Position numbers and translations under genes: made by a program | Notes under the pieces: model-generated | Told to the model about the DNA's origin: nothing | What the model saw: the letters and a program-made list of their open reading frames with translations, nothing else | Databases searched by the model: none | Shown: positions 17,192-25,809 of the stretch, piece after piece | How the letters are laid out: the number at the start of each line of letters is the position of its first letter | Numbering within the stretch: position 1 is the stretch's first letter | Assembly (NCBI GenBank): GCA_031281345.1 | Contig: JAITFN010000028.1 | Span: 1 to 51,371, forward strand | Direction of reading: 5' to 3' | From: Candidatus Fibrimonadaceae bacterium | GTDB taxonomy: Bacteria; Fibrobacterota; Fibrobacteria; Fibrobacterales; Fibrobacteraceae | DNA: 51,371 nt

Positions 17192-17770
17192 ATGTCTAAA
17201 GATTTAAAAGGTTCGCAAACCGAAAAAAATTTGCTCACCGCATTTGCTGGTGAATCACAGGCACGCAATCGTTACACATTCTGGGCAAGCATAGCAAAGA
17301 AAGAAGGCTTGGTGCAGATAGCTTCTATTTTTGAAGAAACAGCAAGTCAAGAAAAAGAACACGCAGAACGTTTTTGGAAATTTTTGCCAGGTGGTGCAGT
17401 GGAAATTACCGCTGCTTACCCTGCCGGCAAAAACGGCAGCACCATGGAAAACTTAGATGCTGCTGCAAATGGCGAAGAAGAAGAATGGAAGGAGATATAT
17501 CCTAAATTTGCAAAGATAGCGGCAGACGAAGGCTTTGCCGATATAGCCGCTTGCTTTGAAAACATAAGCATTGCAGAAAAACAGCACGGAAAACGCTACC
17601 GCGATTTGTACAACAATTTAAAAGATGGTAAGGTGTTCAAAAAAGATGGCAAAGTTGTTTGGCGTTGCCGCAATTGCGGCTTTTTACACGAAGCTACCGA
17701 AGCACCAAAGCTATGTCCGGCTTGTTTGCACCCGCAGGCTTATTTTGAAGTTTTGGGTGAAAATTGGTAA
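17192..17770 (+). CDS. Rubrerythrin
   Basis: Rubrerythrin is a peroxide-reducing diiron protein of anaerobes. The 192 residues have an N-terminal ferritin-like four-helix bundle with the Glu ligands (AFAGESQARNRY, EETASQEKEHAE, AADEGFADIAACFENISIAEKQH) and a C-terminal rubredoxin domain with CRNCG and CPAC for the Fe-Cys4 site. A strong AAAGGAGG ribosome site predicts high expression. It points to an obligately anaerobic lifestyle. Confidence 0.97.
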   Translation: MSKDLKGSQTEKNLLTAFAGESQARNRYTFWASIAKKEGLVQIASIFEETASQEKEHAERFWKFLPGGAVEITAAYPAGKNGSTMENLDAAANGEEEEWKEIYPKFAKIAADEGFADIAACFENISIAEKQHGKRYRDLYNNLKDGKVFKKDGKVVWRCRNCGFLHEATEAPKLCPACLHPQAYFEVLGENW

Positions 17771-17774
17771 AGCG

Positions 17775-18287
17775 CTAAAAAAGGTCAAACCAATAGCCTA
17801 TACCAAAGCCAGCTCGGAATTCCACCAAAGCCAAATCCCCGCTGCTGTTCCTATTAGACGGAATTCCGCCTCTATAATGCCGAAATACTTGGTATCCTCC
17901 AATATAAAGGGGGATTCCGAGTTCCACATAACCGAGCAAGTGTTTTAGCCAAATGTCTTGATAGCCGCCTCCGGTATTGATTTCCCAAATATTCCCTACT
18001 TTGGAATTGAGATAGTGATGGCTTTGAAAAACATAAAACCCCGTGCGGCCCGTGAGGTGATAAGAATACGCAAGACCAAGATCAGCATAGTCTGCATAAA
18101 AAGATGGTGAACCCCATATTACACCAAAAGACCAAGGCAATGGCGAGATTCTTGCACCCAAAAGCCCCTTGTTGGGTGAAGAATAACCTAAATCAGCTTC
18201 CAATCCCACATCGCCTACGTTTAATTCGCTAAAAGCTGCAGTGGAGAATAATAACAAAAATATAATTGCAAAGAGGGGGCTTTTCAT
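17775..18287 (-). CDS. Outer-membrane beta-barrel-like protein (170 aa)
   Basis: Signal peptide residues 1-20 (AAFSE cleavage) lead into alternating polar/aromatic strands rich in Gly, Tyr and Trp. The chain ends in GYWFDLF, with the terminal Phe typical of barrels inserted by Bam. It lies 3 bases after the GH45 endoglucanase gene in the same operon, so it may assist export or anchoring of that enzyme. No specific family is recognised. Confidence 0.7.
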   Translation of the reverse strand: MKSPLFAIIFLLLFSTAAFSELNVGDVGLEADLGYSSPNKGLLGARISPLPWSFGVIWGSPSFYADYADLGLAYSYHLTGRTGFYVFQSHHYLNSKVGNIWEINTGGGYQDIWLKHLLGYVELGIPLYIGGYQVFRHYRGGIPSNRNSSGDLALVEFRAGFGIGYWFDLF

Positions 18288-18290
18288 ATT

Positions 18291-19571
18291 TTAATACCAT
18301 CCTGTTTGTTTGCAATCTACACTACCTTCAATCATGCATAATCCGTTAATTGGATAGGGATCTGGCAATGGTGGAGGCACGGTGTCTATTTTAGAATAAT
18401 ATTTGTCTTTCAAATACTTTGGGCATTCCACTTTTTGATAATGGAGAGTAGGGTTATCTGCTGCCATAAGCCAGTCCACGTGCCACATACAACCATTGTA
18501 AAGTTCTTTTGCTTTGCCACCAAAAACTCTTTTGCATTCATTTCTAAGACATTCCTGCCACTGTTCCAGAGTTGCCCTGTGAGACCCGTCTCGGATTCCC
18601 ATAGCTGCAAGCCCGCCTTCTATGCAATTGCTCAACAAACCGCCGTACCCTACTCCCATATCTGCAACAGTAAGTCCAAGCTGGTCAGAAAAACTATTGA
18701 AAGCTCCTACTCCACCGCCTGGAATCATAATATCAAACTGAGTACCTTTAGAAGTGCCCCATTTCATTTCAACATTATATTTAACATCTTCACCTATATT
18801 GCTTGCCATAACTATCATTGTTTTTCCTTTTATAGCTCTATGAGGTGGTCTTGGATTTTCCAAATCGTACCAGTTGCCGTCAAATTCCAGTTGATAGCAA
18901 GTTCCGCACTCAGCTATCTTTGGGTTCATTGCGGCAAATCCGTAGGCAAGCGTATCGTTAATAGCTATAGGTGCCATATCCCAGCAAGCATAAGTGCCAG
19001 TTGGATCGTTGCAACTGCTCGGTACACTTAAATAACCTGCCCAGTACAAACCATCGGTCCAATTAGGATGCTTTTTGTAGGTGGTTACTTCATTATTTTT
19101 TTTATCGCAATTTTTGCAAATGCCATTCCAAGGTTTTGGGTTTTGAGTATCAATGAGATTCCCGAGCCACGAGCAATGCGGTTTACAGCCATCCCAATAG
19201 CGTGTAGCCCAGCCTCTGGAAACCCCTTTTGCTCCTTCTTCAAGGGCAGGGTAGTCCACATACGTATTACCCAAACTATCTGTTTTTGCAGAGCTAGACC
19301 TACCTCCTCCTCTGGAGCTGATTGGCGGAGGCTCTTCACCTGAAGACAATGCTGGCGGGTTTTCGCCTGAGGAATAAATAGGTGTATCTTTGCCAGAACT
19401 GCTCGATTTTGCAACGCTTAAGCTGGATTTTGGCTCATCTTTGCTAGAACTGGGTGGTGGTAGTTCTTCTTCTTCCCTATCCCCCCAAAAAACGAGCAAT
19501 AAATTAAGTTTGCCATCGCTGCATCCTAAAACAGCGAGCACCAGAGCTAAGGCAAACAATAATACACGCAT
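18291..19571 (-). CDS. Glycoside hydrolase family 45 endoglucanase, lipoprotein
   Basis: The enzyme cleaves internal beta-1,4 bonds of cellulose by inversion. Lipobox VLGC (Cys17) is followed by a Ser/Pro/Gly linker (about 38-95) with runs of SSS, then the GH45 domain. Its signature ATRYWDGCKPHC is present, with Asp127 as one catalytic acid, and GTQFDIMIPGGGVGAF, with Asp280 as the other. More than a dozen Cys fit the disulfide-rich fold. The lipid anchor places the enzyme on the cell surface or in the periplasm, which fits a cell-contact mode of cellulose degradation. TATATT ends 6 bases before the ATG. The next gene encodes an outer-membrane protein. Confidence 0.93.
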   Translation of the reverse strand: MRVLLFALALVLAVLGCSDGKLNLLLVFWGDREEEELPPPSSSKDEPKSSLSVAKSSSSGKDTPIYSSGENPPALSSGEEPPPISSRGGGRSSSAKTDSLGNTYVDYPALEEGAKGVSRGWATRYWDGCKPHCSWLGNLIDTQNPKPWNGICKNCDKKNNEVTTYKKHPNWTDGLYWAGYLSVPSSCNDPTGTYACWDMAPIAINDTLAYGFAAMNPKIAECGTCYQLEFDGNWYDLENPRPPHRAIKGKTMIVMASNIGEDVKYNVEMKWGTSKGTQFDIMIPGGGVGAFNSFSDQLGLTVADMGVGYGGLLSNCIEGGLAAMGIRDGSHRATLEQWQECLRNECKRVFGGKAKELYNGCMWHVDWLMAADNPTLHYQKVECPKYLKDKYYSKIDTVPPPLPDPYPINGLCMIEGSVDCKQTGWY

Positions 19572-19657
19572 ATTTACAATATAGTAAATGCTGATTAATA
19601 AAATTTTCTATCTTAGCCCAAATGTTGTTGTGGAATAGTTAGGTCAAGAGGAGAATC
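19572..19657. promoter_or_regulatory. Divergent control region, GH45 operon and pfk
   Basis: Minus strand TATATT (19578-19583) ends 6 bases before the GH45 ATG. On the plus side pfk has GAGGAGA just before its ATG and a TATCTT box near 19610, giving a leader of about 40 bases. Confidence 0.45.
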
Positions 19658-21046
19658 ATGAATCTGAATGAAATTTGCGCTCATCCAAAGAAGTATGATT
19701 TGAACGTTTCTTCCCTAGGGAAGCCGGGGTTGGACTCTCCGGTTCAAGGGCAGTCTTTTGTGGACGACAGTAGTCGGGTATGCCTTGCCACTAAGATTGA
19801 GCAAATGGAATCTCTTAAGCATAGAAAAGAGGAGATTCCCTCTTTGGAGATAGCCGGTCCGCGAAAAAAATTATTCCACGACCCTGCCCAAACAAGGGTG
19901 GCAATAGTCACCTGTGGAGGCTTGTGCCCAGGTCTGAACAATGTGGTCAAAGGCTTGGTTGAGGTTTTAATTTACGATTACGGCGTTAGGCAAATATTTG
20001 GCATTCGCTACGGCTACCAAGGTCTAAATCCCCATTACGGTCTTACTCCGGTAAATATGACTCTTGAAGAAGTTGACAATATTCACGAAGCTGGCGGTAC
20101 CATTTTAGGTAGCTCAAGGGGTAACCAAGACCCAAAGGTTATGGTGGATACTCTTATGCAGCGGCTCAATGTGAATATTCTTTTTTGCGTTGGCGGAGAT
20201 GGTACCCTGCGCGGAGCGCAAGATATAGTAAAAGAAATTACCAGAAGAAAGGCACCTATTTCTGTGGTTTGCATTCCCAAAACCATAGACAACGACTTGA
20301 ACCTGATAGATCGCACATTTGGTTTTGAAACCTGCGTTCAATCTGCTGCCGAGATAATAAAAAGCGCGCACGTTGAAGCTAATGGAATTCCAAACGGGCT
20401 TGGGGTGGTGAAAATCATGGGGCGTGATTCTGGCTTTATAGCTGCCCATGCAAGCCTTGCAAGCACTGTTGCCAATTTTTGCATAATACCAGAAGTACCC
20501 CTTGTGATGGATGGTCACAACGGGCTTTTAAAAGCACTTGACAGGCGTTTTTTCAAGTACCGCAAAGACCACGCTGTTATAGTTGTGGCAGAGGGTGCGG
20601 GGCAAGATCTATTCAACGCAGTGGCAACAAAGGATGCTAGCGGCAATGTGCTAAAGCACGATATAGGGCATTTTTTGATTGATAAGATTGCTGCGCATTT
20701 TAGAAAAAATGGTAAAGTGATAAATGTAAAGTACATAGACCCAAGTTACATAATAAGAAGCATTCCTGCAAACAGTTCCGATGCTATTTTCTGCTTTCAG
20801 CTTGCAGAAAATGCCGTTCACGCGGCAATGGCTGGCAAAACCGATTTGGTGATAGGGAGCATCAATGGAGCATTTGTTCTTGTTCCTATTACGTATGTGG
20901 TTAGCGAGCGCAAGAAAATAGATACCGAAGGCGCTCTTTGGCACGCTGTTATAGGTTCAACAAGGCAAAACGATTATTTCTATGATAATTCTTTTGAAAG
21001 CGAACTTCCAGGTCATTCTGCAGGTATGGATTACTACCGGGAGTAA
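19658..21046 (+). CDS. 6-phosphofructokinase, group II plant-like ATP type
   Basis: The enzyme phosphorylates fructose-6-phosphate in glycolysis. The core begins near 80 with VAIVTCGGLCPGLNNV. GGDGT occupies the phosphate-donor site; Gly rather than Asp at its fourth position is the mark of ATP use. PKTIDND is present with Lys, as in plant ATP-PFK and PPi enzymes. The catalytic segment continues with FGFETCVQSAAE and MGRDSGF. An N-terminal extension of about 75 residues matches the long group II proteins. Donor choice (ATP, less likely PPi) is inferred from these residues. Confidence 0.92.
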   Translation: MNLNEICAHPKKYDLNVSSLGKPGLDSPVQGQSFVDDSSRVCLATKIEQMESLKHRKEEIPSLEIAGPRKKLFHDPAQTRVAIVTCGGLCPGLNNVVKGLVEVLIYDYGVRQIFGIRYGYQGLNPHYGLTPVNMTLEEVDNIHEAGGTILGSSRGNQDPKVMVDTLMQRLNVNILFCVGGDGTLRGAQDIVKEITRRKAPISVVCIPKTIDNDLNLIDRTFGFETCVQSAAEIIKSAHVEANGIPNGLGVVKIMGRDSGFIAAHASLASTVANFCIIPEVPLVMDGHNGLLKALDRRFFKYRKDHAVIVVAEGAGQDLFNAVATKDASGNVLKHDIGHFLIDKIAAHFRKNGKVINVKYIDPSYIIRSIPANSSDAIFCFQLAENAVHAAMAGKTDLVIGSINGAFVLVPITYVVSERKKIDTEGALWHAVIGSTRQNDYFYDNSFESELPGHSAGMDYYRE

Positions 21047-21140
21047 AGACAAAATAGTGACTATTTTTTGACAAATAACTGATTTTTTTGAAGATATATC
21101 CGTTTTTTTTTGCAGAAAATCGGAAAATTTACCTATACTA

Positions 21141-21175
21141 TTGACAAAATCAATAAAAAAAATTAAATTTGAGGT
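21141..21175 (+). promoter_or_regulatory. Promoter of the sigma factor gene
   Basis: TTGACA (21141-21146), 16 bases, TAAATT (21163-21168), then TTGAGGT (7 bases) and the ATG at 21176. A second possible -10, TATACT, lies at 21134. The rest of 21047-21140 is A/T-rich with no gene seen. Confidence 0.6.
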
Positions 21176-22045
21176 ATGACTTTAAAAATCGTCAAAGAAG
21201 CAAAGCCCAAAATTAAGCGGAATGTGTATTTTCAGTATTTGAATGAAATATCACAGATACCTTTGCTTACAAGAGACGAAGAAAATCTTTTGCTTCAAAA
21301 AGTATCCAATGGCGACAAGGCCGCTCTTAACCATTTGGTAAAGGCAAATTTGCGTTTTGTGATTCGCGTTGCAAACCTTTACAAAGGGCAGGGTTTGGAT
21401 TTAAACGATTTGATAAACGAAGGAAATTTGGGGTTAATGGAGGCGGCGGTTCGCTTTGATTCCTCAAAAAACATAAAATTCATAAGCTATGCTGTGTGGT
21501 GGGTTAGGCAGAATATAATAAAGGCAATCAACGAAAAAGCCCGTTTGGTGCGTATTTCCGCAGAAAAAGAGCTTATTCTCCGCCGTTTTGCGAGAAAAGG
21601 CGGCAGGTTAAAGCAGGTTGTGGGTGGAACCCAAGTTGTTGACCCAAAATCTTTGGAAGGTTACAGCCGTTACAATGCAGAAGAAATAGAAAAAATTTTG
21701 CAAATGGGTGTGAAATCTTCCAGCTTGGATGCCCCCATTGGCGAAGACGGCGATACCAGCCTGATAAGCATAACCCCAGACCCTTCGGACGATGCTTCAA
21801 GCGTATTTTTTCAAAAGAGCAAAAAGGGCTTAATAAAAAAGCTGCTTTCTGAGTATTTAACTCCAACCGAGCTGAAAGTTATAGACCTATTTTACGGCTT
21901 TGACTCCGGTGCAAAAAACAATTTGCAAGAAATTGCCCAAACCACTGGTTTAACAAAAGAAAAAGTGCGCCAATATAGGGAATCTGCTATGGCAAAACTC
22001 CGCACTGCAAAAGATTTAAAAGACATTTTGACCGAGGCATCATAA
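21176..22045 (+). CDS. Principal-type sigma-70 factor (short, no region 1.1)
   Basis: The 289 residues start directly at region 1.2 (YFQYLNEISQIPLLTRDEE). Region 2 is complete, with LINEGNLGLMEAAVRFD and region 2.4 YAVWWVRQNIIKAI. Region 3 follows, then region 4 with the helix-turn-helix NLQEIAQTTGLTKEKVRQYRESAMAKL. Group 1 factors usually have VRQIRERAL where this one has VRQYRESAM. The size is close to the short housekeeping sigma factors of the Bacteroidota/Fibrobacterota side; it could also be a group 2 paralogue. It probably reads the TATATT boxes found throughout the window. Confidence 0.88.
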   Translation: MTLKIVKEAKPKIKRNVYFQYLNEISQIPLLTRDEENLLLQKVSNGDKAALNHLVKANLRFVIRVANLYKGQGLDLNDLINEGNLGLMEAAVRFDSSKNIKFISYAVWWVRQNIIKAINEKARLVRISAEKELILRRFARKGGRLKQVVGGTQVVDPKSLEGYSRYNAEEIEKILQMGVKSSSLDAPIGEDGDTSLISITPDPSDDASSVFFQKSKKGLIKKLLSEYLTPTELKVIDLFYGFDSGAKNNLQEIAQTTGLTKEKVRQYRESAMAKLRTAKDLKDILTEAS

Positions 22046-22049
22046 TTTA

Positions 22050-22595
22050 ATGCTATGTTCCTTTTGTTCAAAGCAGGAGCCGGTTCGCATAGATATAAGC
22101 TCACTGAATTTGCGTATATGCCCTAGTTGCTTTGCAACATTTTTGCCAGCCAGCCAATTCGGGGCACTTCGCAGAGAAATAATGGATTCAACAAAAGGGG
22201 CGTGGATACGGAAATTGCAGACCGTTGGAGAGGCAGAGCATTCGGCATTGAACTGCTTGGAGCACAAGCAACCTCTTGTTTCTGGAACTATACCGGGTTA
22301 CAGTTTTGAGGGTTTAATACCCACCTGCTGCGATTTGCAGCATATTCCGCCACCTTTGATGATAAAAATCCTAGATATGGGCATAGGTGCTCCCAGCGTT
22401 CCGGCAAGGAGTATGGGTGGAGGCTTAGTTGGGGGAGGGCGGCGCTCAAAAGCAGAGGGCTTATCCAGGTTTTTGGGCGGCTTTATTTTCCGTTTTTGGG
22501 AAAAAAGGCAAAAAAACGTTGAAGACGGCCTTGACCGCCTGCAATACAGCTTTAAATTTAGGGGCGTTTTGGGGGAATGGATTCCACCTACTTGA
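22050..22595 (+). CDS. Zinc-ribbon protein of unknown function (181 aa)
   Basis: An N-terminal zinc ribbon is clear (Cys3-x2-Cys6, Cys24-x2-Cys27). A second Cys/His cluster lies in the middle (CLEH, then a TCC motif). A Gly-rich hinge and a basic C-terminal segment with RFWEKRQ follow. It starts 4 bases after the sigma factor stop and is thus in its operon. No family is recognised. A role in nucleic acid binding or as a sigma-linked regulator is possible but not shown. Confidence 0.6.
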   Translation: MLCSFCSKQEPVRIDISSLNLRICPSCFATFLPASQFGALRREIMDSTKGAWIRKLQTVGEAEHSALNCLEHKQPLVSGTIPGYSFEGLIPTCCDLQHIPPPLMIKILDMGIGAPSVPARSMGGGLVGGGRRSKAEGLSRFLGGFIFRFWEKRQKNVEDGLDRLQYSFKFRGVLGEWIPPT

Positions 22596-22620
22596 CAAAC
22601 CAGCCAAAAATTTCTATATT
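22592..22620 (+). promoter_or_regulatory. Consensus sigma-70 promoter of rpsB-tsf
   Basis: TTGACA (22592-22597), exactly 17 bases, TATATT (22615-22620). The -35 overlaps the stop codon of the zinc-ribbon gene. It is one of the best promoters in the window and gives a leader of about 95 bases. Confidence 0.8.
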
Positions 22621-22626
22621 TATAGA

Positions 22627-22721
22627 CCAACTTAAAAAACACTGGCTGTGTTTCAGCATCCTCGGTGGCAGAAATGCTCGGATGTATAAACAGCTAGGAA
22701 GAACAACCAAATGGAGATAAT
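22627..22721 (+). promoter_or_regulatory. Structured leader of rpsB mRNA
   Basis: The leader contains GCTGT pairing with ACAGC and, inside, GCATCC pairing with GGATGT, leaving an internal segment between. A GGAGATA ribosome site lies just before the ATG. Ribosomal protein S2 controls its own operon in other bacteria through a leader, so this may be such a site (inference). Confidence 0.4.
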
Positions 22722-23468
22722 ATGGCTAATTTGCCTTCTATAGAAGATTTGCTCGCCGCAGGCTCGCACTTTGGGCACCAAACCAGACGCTGGAACCCAA
22801 AAATGAAACCCTACATTTTAACCGAAAAAAACAGCATTCACGTGCTGAATTTGGAAAAAACCAGGCAACTTTTAGATGCCGCAGGTCAAGCCATAGCCAG
22901 AATTTCGGGCAATAACCGCACCGTTCTTTTTGTTGGCACCAAACCCACCTCCCAAAAAGCCGTGCAAGATGCAGCCACAAAATGCAACCATTTTTACGTC
23001 ACAAACCGCTGGCTCGGCGGAATGCTCACCAATTTCCAAACTGTGCGCAAATCAATTAAGCAAATAGACAAAATAGACGATATGGAAAACCAAGGCATTT
23101 TCAGACAGATGAGCAAAAAAGAAGTTTTAGACAAAAACCGCGAGCGTTCAAAACTTTTGAATGTTTTTGGCGGAATTAGAGAGATGAGCCAGTTGCCCGG
23201 CGTTGTTGTGATAACCGATTTGAACCACGAGCATATCGCTGTTTCTGAGGCGCGCCGCCTTCGCATACCCATAATCGGGATTTGCGACACCAATGTAAAC
23301 CCAGAACTTGTTCAATACCCAATTCCCGCAAACGACGACGCTCTGCGTTCCGTTGTGCTTATTGTGGATTATTTGGCATCAAATGTTGCCCAACGCCAAA
23401 ATCCATCGTTTAATTCACCAAGCAGCAAAGAAAAGACCGCAGAAAAAGCGGCCGAGGAGAAAGCATAA
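22722..23468 (+). CDS. rpsB: 30S ribosomal protein S2
   Basis: The 248 residues start MANLPSIEDLLAAGSHFGHQTRRWNPKM and contain the typical RWLGGMLTNFQTV, LPGVVVITD, EARRLRIPIIGICDTN and IPANDDALRSV. A short Ala/Glu/Lys tail follows. The stop overlaps the tsf ATG by one base. Confidence 0.98.
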   Translation: MANLPSIEDLLAAGSHFGHQTRRWNPKMKPYILTEKNSIHVLNLEKTRQLLDAAGQAIARISGNNRTVLFVGTKPTSQKAVQDAATKCNHFYVTNRWLGGMLTNFQTVRKSIKQIDKIDDMENQGIFRQMSKKEVLDKNRERSKLLNVFGGIREMSQLPGVVVITDLNHEHIAVSEARRLRIPIIGICDTNVNPELVQYPIPANDDALRSVVLIVDYLASNVAQRQNPSFNSPSSKEKTAEKAAEEKA

Positions 23469-24352
23469 TGGCAGCTATAACCGCATCTATGGTAAATACC
23501 CTACGCGAAAAAACAGGCGTAGGCATGATGAAATGCAAAGAAGCTCTAACAGCTTGCGATGGCGACCTTGAAAAGGCAGTTGAGTACCTGCGCAAGCAGG
23601 GTGCCGATGTTGCCCTTAAACGTGCAGACAAAGACGCAAAAGAAGGCTCCGTATTTGTTGGCAGCAACGACACTAAAGCCTATGCCTTTGTGCTAACCTG
23701 CGAAACAGATTTTGTTGCCAAAGGCGATGATTTTATAAAATTAGGTGCTGATATTGCCGAAGCTCTTAAAGCGAGCAAGGCGAGCACAGTAGAAGAAACG
23801 CTCAGTTTACCTGTTGGCTCAATCACCGTTAAAGACCGCATATCCGAGGTTCTTGCAAAAATAGGCGAGAAAATTGAAATTAGCAAGTTTGCCGTTTTGC
23901 CCATTGGTGCAAACGAAGTTGTTGCCTATTATTCTCACAGCGATGCTCACAGTGTTGGCAAAATAGGCACAGTTGTAAAGCTAGCTTTTGAAGGCAATCC
24001 AAATGGTGGCAAAGAGGCCGTTCAAGCCGTGGCAAAAACCATCGCTTTGCACGTAACTATGTCTAACCCAGTTGCGTTAACCGAAAGCGAATTGAAGCCA
24101 GAACTTATTGAAAAAGAAAAGGGAATTGCGCTGGAGCAGGTTAAAAACGAAGGCAAAACCAAAGCTGAATTTTTAGACCGTGCAGTGGAGGGTCGCCTCA
24201 AAAAAGCCTTAAAGCAACTTTGCCTTTTGGAACAGTCCTTTTACACAGACGACAAAAAGACAGTTTCTAACATTTTGGCAGAAGAACAGAAGAAAATCGG
24301 TCTTTCAAGCCTTTCGGTTGCTCAGTTTGTGAGATTTGAGAAAGGGAGTTAG
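23468..24352 (+). CDS. tsf: Translation elongation factor Ts
   Basis: EF-Ts exchanges GDP for GTP on EF-Tu. The 294 residues have the UBA-like N-terminus with REKTGVGMMKCKEALTACDGDLEKAVEYLRKQG and the core with CETDFVAKGDDF, then HVTMSNP. It forms the usual rpsB-tsf operon. The 3' end overlaps a convergent unknown gene by 4 bases. Confidence 0.98.
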   Translation: MAAITASMVNTLREKTGVGMMKCKEALTACDGDLEKAVEYLRKQGADVALKRADKDAKEGSVFVGSNDTKAYAFVLTCETDFVAKGDDFIKLGADIAEALKASKASTVEETLSLPVGSITVKDRISEVLAKIGEKIEISKFAVLPIGANEVVAYYSHSDAHSVGKIGTVVKLAFEGNPNGGKEAVQAVAKTIALHVTMSNPVALTESELKPELIEKEKGIALEQVKNEGKTKAEFLDRAVEGRLKKALKQLCLLEQSFYTDDKKTVSNILAEEQKKIGLSSLSVAQFVRFEKGS

Positions 24353-24813
24353 TTTCCTGACTCTACTGCTTTAAGGTCTGCAATGTCTTGCCATTGTTCA
24401 GGAGTATAGTCAATAGGAGTCCACTCAAATTCTTTAGGGAGTGTCATTTCTTCTAGTTCGGAGTTTTCTCCTGATTCATCGTATTGCTCTTCTAGAGCTA
24501 TCATTTTATCGGGTTCTTTTTCCGTTAAATAGCTATGGTATTCAAGCCATTTCTTTTTCCATTCCAAAAAACTTCCATTGATATTGTCCAAGTTATCAAA
24601 ATTTTCAAGACGAGGCAAAATGAAACGATCAATAGCCTCAGTCATAAGCTTGCTTTTTTTCCACTGAAAATGCCCCAATACATCCTCAACGGAATTCATT
24701 GCAAGAAGCAAATCTTTATCATTCTTAATGTTTTCATGTACGCTTTCCTCAAATCGCTCCATGCCAATTAATTGCATTGCGATGATCATTTCTGATTTCT
24801 GCTTTTTTGCCAT
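24349..24813 (-). CDS. Protein of unknown function (154 aa)
   Basis: An acidic, mostly helical soluble protein with several Trp (WKKKW, QWKKSK) and an acidic stretch near 108-118. No signal peptide or membrane segment is present, and no family is recognised. The gene has an AAGGAG ribosome site and its own TATATT box (about 24854-24859 on the minus strand), so it is probably expressed. Confidence 0.6.
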   Translation of the reverse strand: MAKKQKSEMIIAMQLIGMERFEESVHENIKNDKDLLLAMNSVEDVLGHFQWKKSKLMTEAIDRFILPRLENFDNLDNINGSFLEWKKKWLEYHSYLTEKEPDKMIALEEQYDESGENSELEEMTLPKEFEWTPIDYTPEQWQDIADLKAVESGN

Positions 24814-24875
24814 ACGTTCAAAAACTCCTTTTAAAAGTATGCGATAAATATAGAAAATTATATATTACCCCCATT
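24814..24875. promoter_or_regulatory. Divergent promoters, unknown gene and folD
   Basis: The minus strand TATATT (revcomp of 24847-24852) gives a leader with AAGGAG before the ATG at 24813. The plus strand TATATT (24861-24866) ends 9 bases (ACCCCCATT) before the folD ATG at 24876. Confidence 0.5.
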
Positions 24876-25721
24876 ATGCTCCTAGACGGCAAAACTCTTG
24901 CGGCTCAAATTGAGCAGGAACTTAAAATTAGGGTTCAGGCGCTTATTCAAAGAATGGGCGGGAAAATACCCGTTCTTGCCACTATTTTGGTTGGAGACGA
25001 CCCTTCTAGCGCAACTTATGTTAAAATGAAGGGAAATGCTTGCAAAAGAGTGGGTTTGGAAAGCCTGCCAGTATTGCTGCCTACCTCTACTACAACAGAA
25101 GAATTGCTCGGTAAAATAAAAGAACTTAACGAAAATCCCCTTGTACGCGGAATTTTGCTGCAACATCCGGTTCCAAAGCAGATAGATGAGCGAAAATGCT
25201 TTGATACAATTTCAATAGAGAAAGACGTGGATGGAGTGAGCTCCCTAGGCTTTGGGCTTATGAGTATGGGAAAATGGGCTTATGGCTCTGCAACCCCCAA
25301 AGGCATAATGAACCTTTTGGAGCACTATAAAATTCCCTTAGAAGGCAAACACGCCGTTGTTGTCGGGCGCAGTGCGATTTTGGGCAAGCCAATGGCTGCA
25401 ATGCTATTAAATAAAAACTGCACGGTTACAATATGCCACAGCAAAACTCAAAATTTGCCGCACATAATAGGGCAAGCAGATATCGTGGTTGGTGCGGTTG
25501 GAATACCAGAATTCATAAAAACCCAGTGGCTGAAAAACGGAGCGGTAGCCATTGATGCAGGCTACCATAACGGCGGAATAGGCGATATTCAAAAAGAGGG
25601 ATTAAGCGACAAGTGCTCCGCACACACGCCCGTACCTGGCGGTGTTGGTCCAATGACTATCTCAACGCTGATTATGCAAACAGTGGAAAGCGCGGAAAAA
25701 TTTTCTACATTAACCCCGTAA
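24876..25721 (+). CDS. folD: Methylenetetrahydrofolate dehydrogenase/cyclohydrolase
   Basis: FolD interconverts methylene-, methenyl- and formyl-tetrahydrofolate. The 281 residues show the YVKMK catalytic Tyr/Lys motif near 50, [19 protein letters not shown], the Rossmann [14 protein letters not shown], and [11 protein letters not shown]. The start is taken at 24876 because the family begins here; an in-frame ATG at 24807 would add 23 unrelated residues and run through the promoter. The gene stops 3 bases before a tRNA gene. Confidence 0.96.
   Translation: MLLDGKTLAAQIEQELKIRVQALIQRMGGKIPVLATILVGDDPSSATYVKMKGNACKRVGLESLPVLLPTSTTTEELLGKIKELNENPLVRGILLQHPVPKQIDERKCFDTISIEKDVDGVSSLGFGLMSMGKWAYGSATPKGIMNLLEHYKIPLEGKHAVVVGRSAILGKPMAAMLLNKNCTVTICHSKTQNLPHIIGQADIVVGAVGIPEFIKTQWLKNGAVAIDAGYHNGGIGDIQKEGLSDKCSAHTPVPGGVGPMTISTLIMQTVESAEKFSTLTP
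25706..25711 (+). promoter_or_regulatory. Possible tRNA-Ser -10 box inside folD
   Basis: TACATT lies in the last codons of folD, 13 bases before the mature tRNA 5' end. It could start the tRNA transcript independently of folD. Confidence 0.3.
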
Positions 25722-25724
25722 TCT

Positions 25725-25804
25725 GGAGAACTAGGCTAATGGTAAGTCAGCGGTCTTGAAAACCGCCGCCGTAAGGCTTGGGGGTTCGAGTCCCTCGTTC
25801 TCCG
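25725..25804 (+). tRNA. tRNA-Ser(UGA)
   Basis: Acceptor stem GGAGAAC/GTTCTCC; D arm GGCT/AGTC with GG in the loop; anticodon stem GCGGT/ACCGC with loop CTTGAAA (anticodon UGA); long variable arm with GCC/GGC; T arm GGGGG-TTCGAGT-CCCTC; discriminator G73. The CCA end is not encoded. The gene sits 3 bases after folD and 5 bases before rsmD. Confidence 0.95.
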
Positions 25805-25809
25805 TTAAA

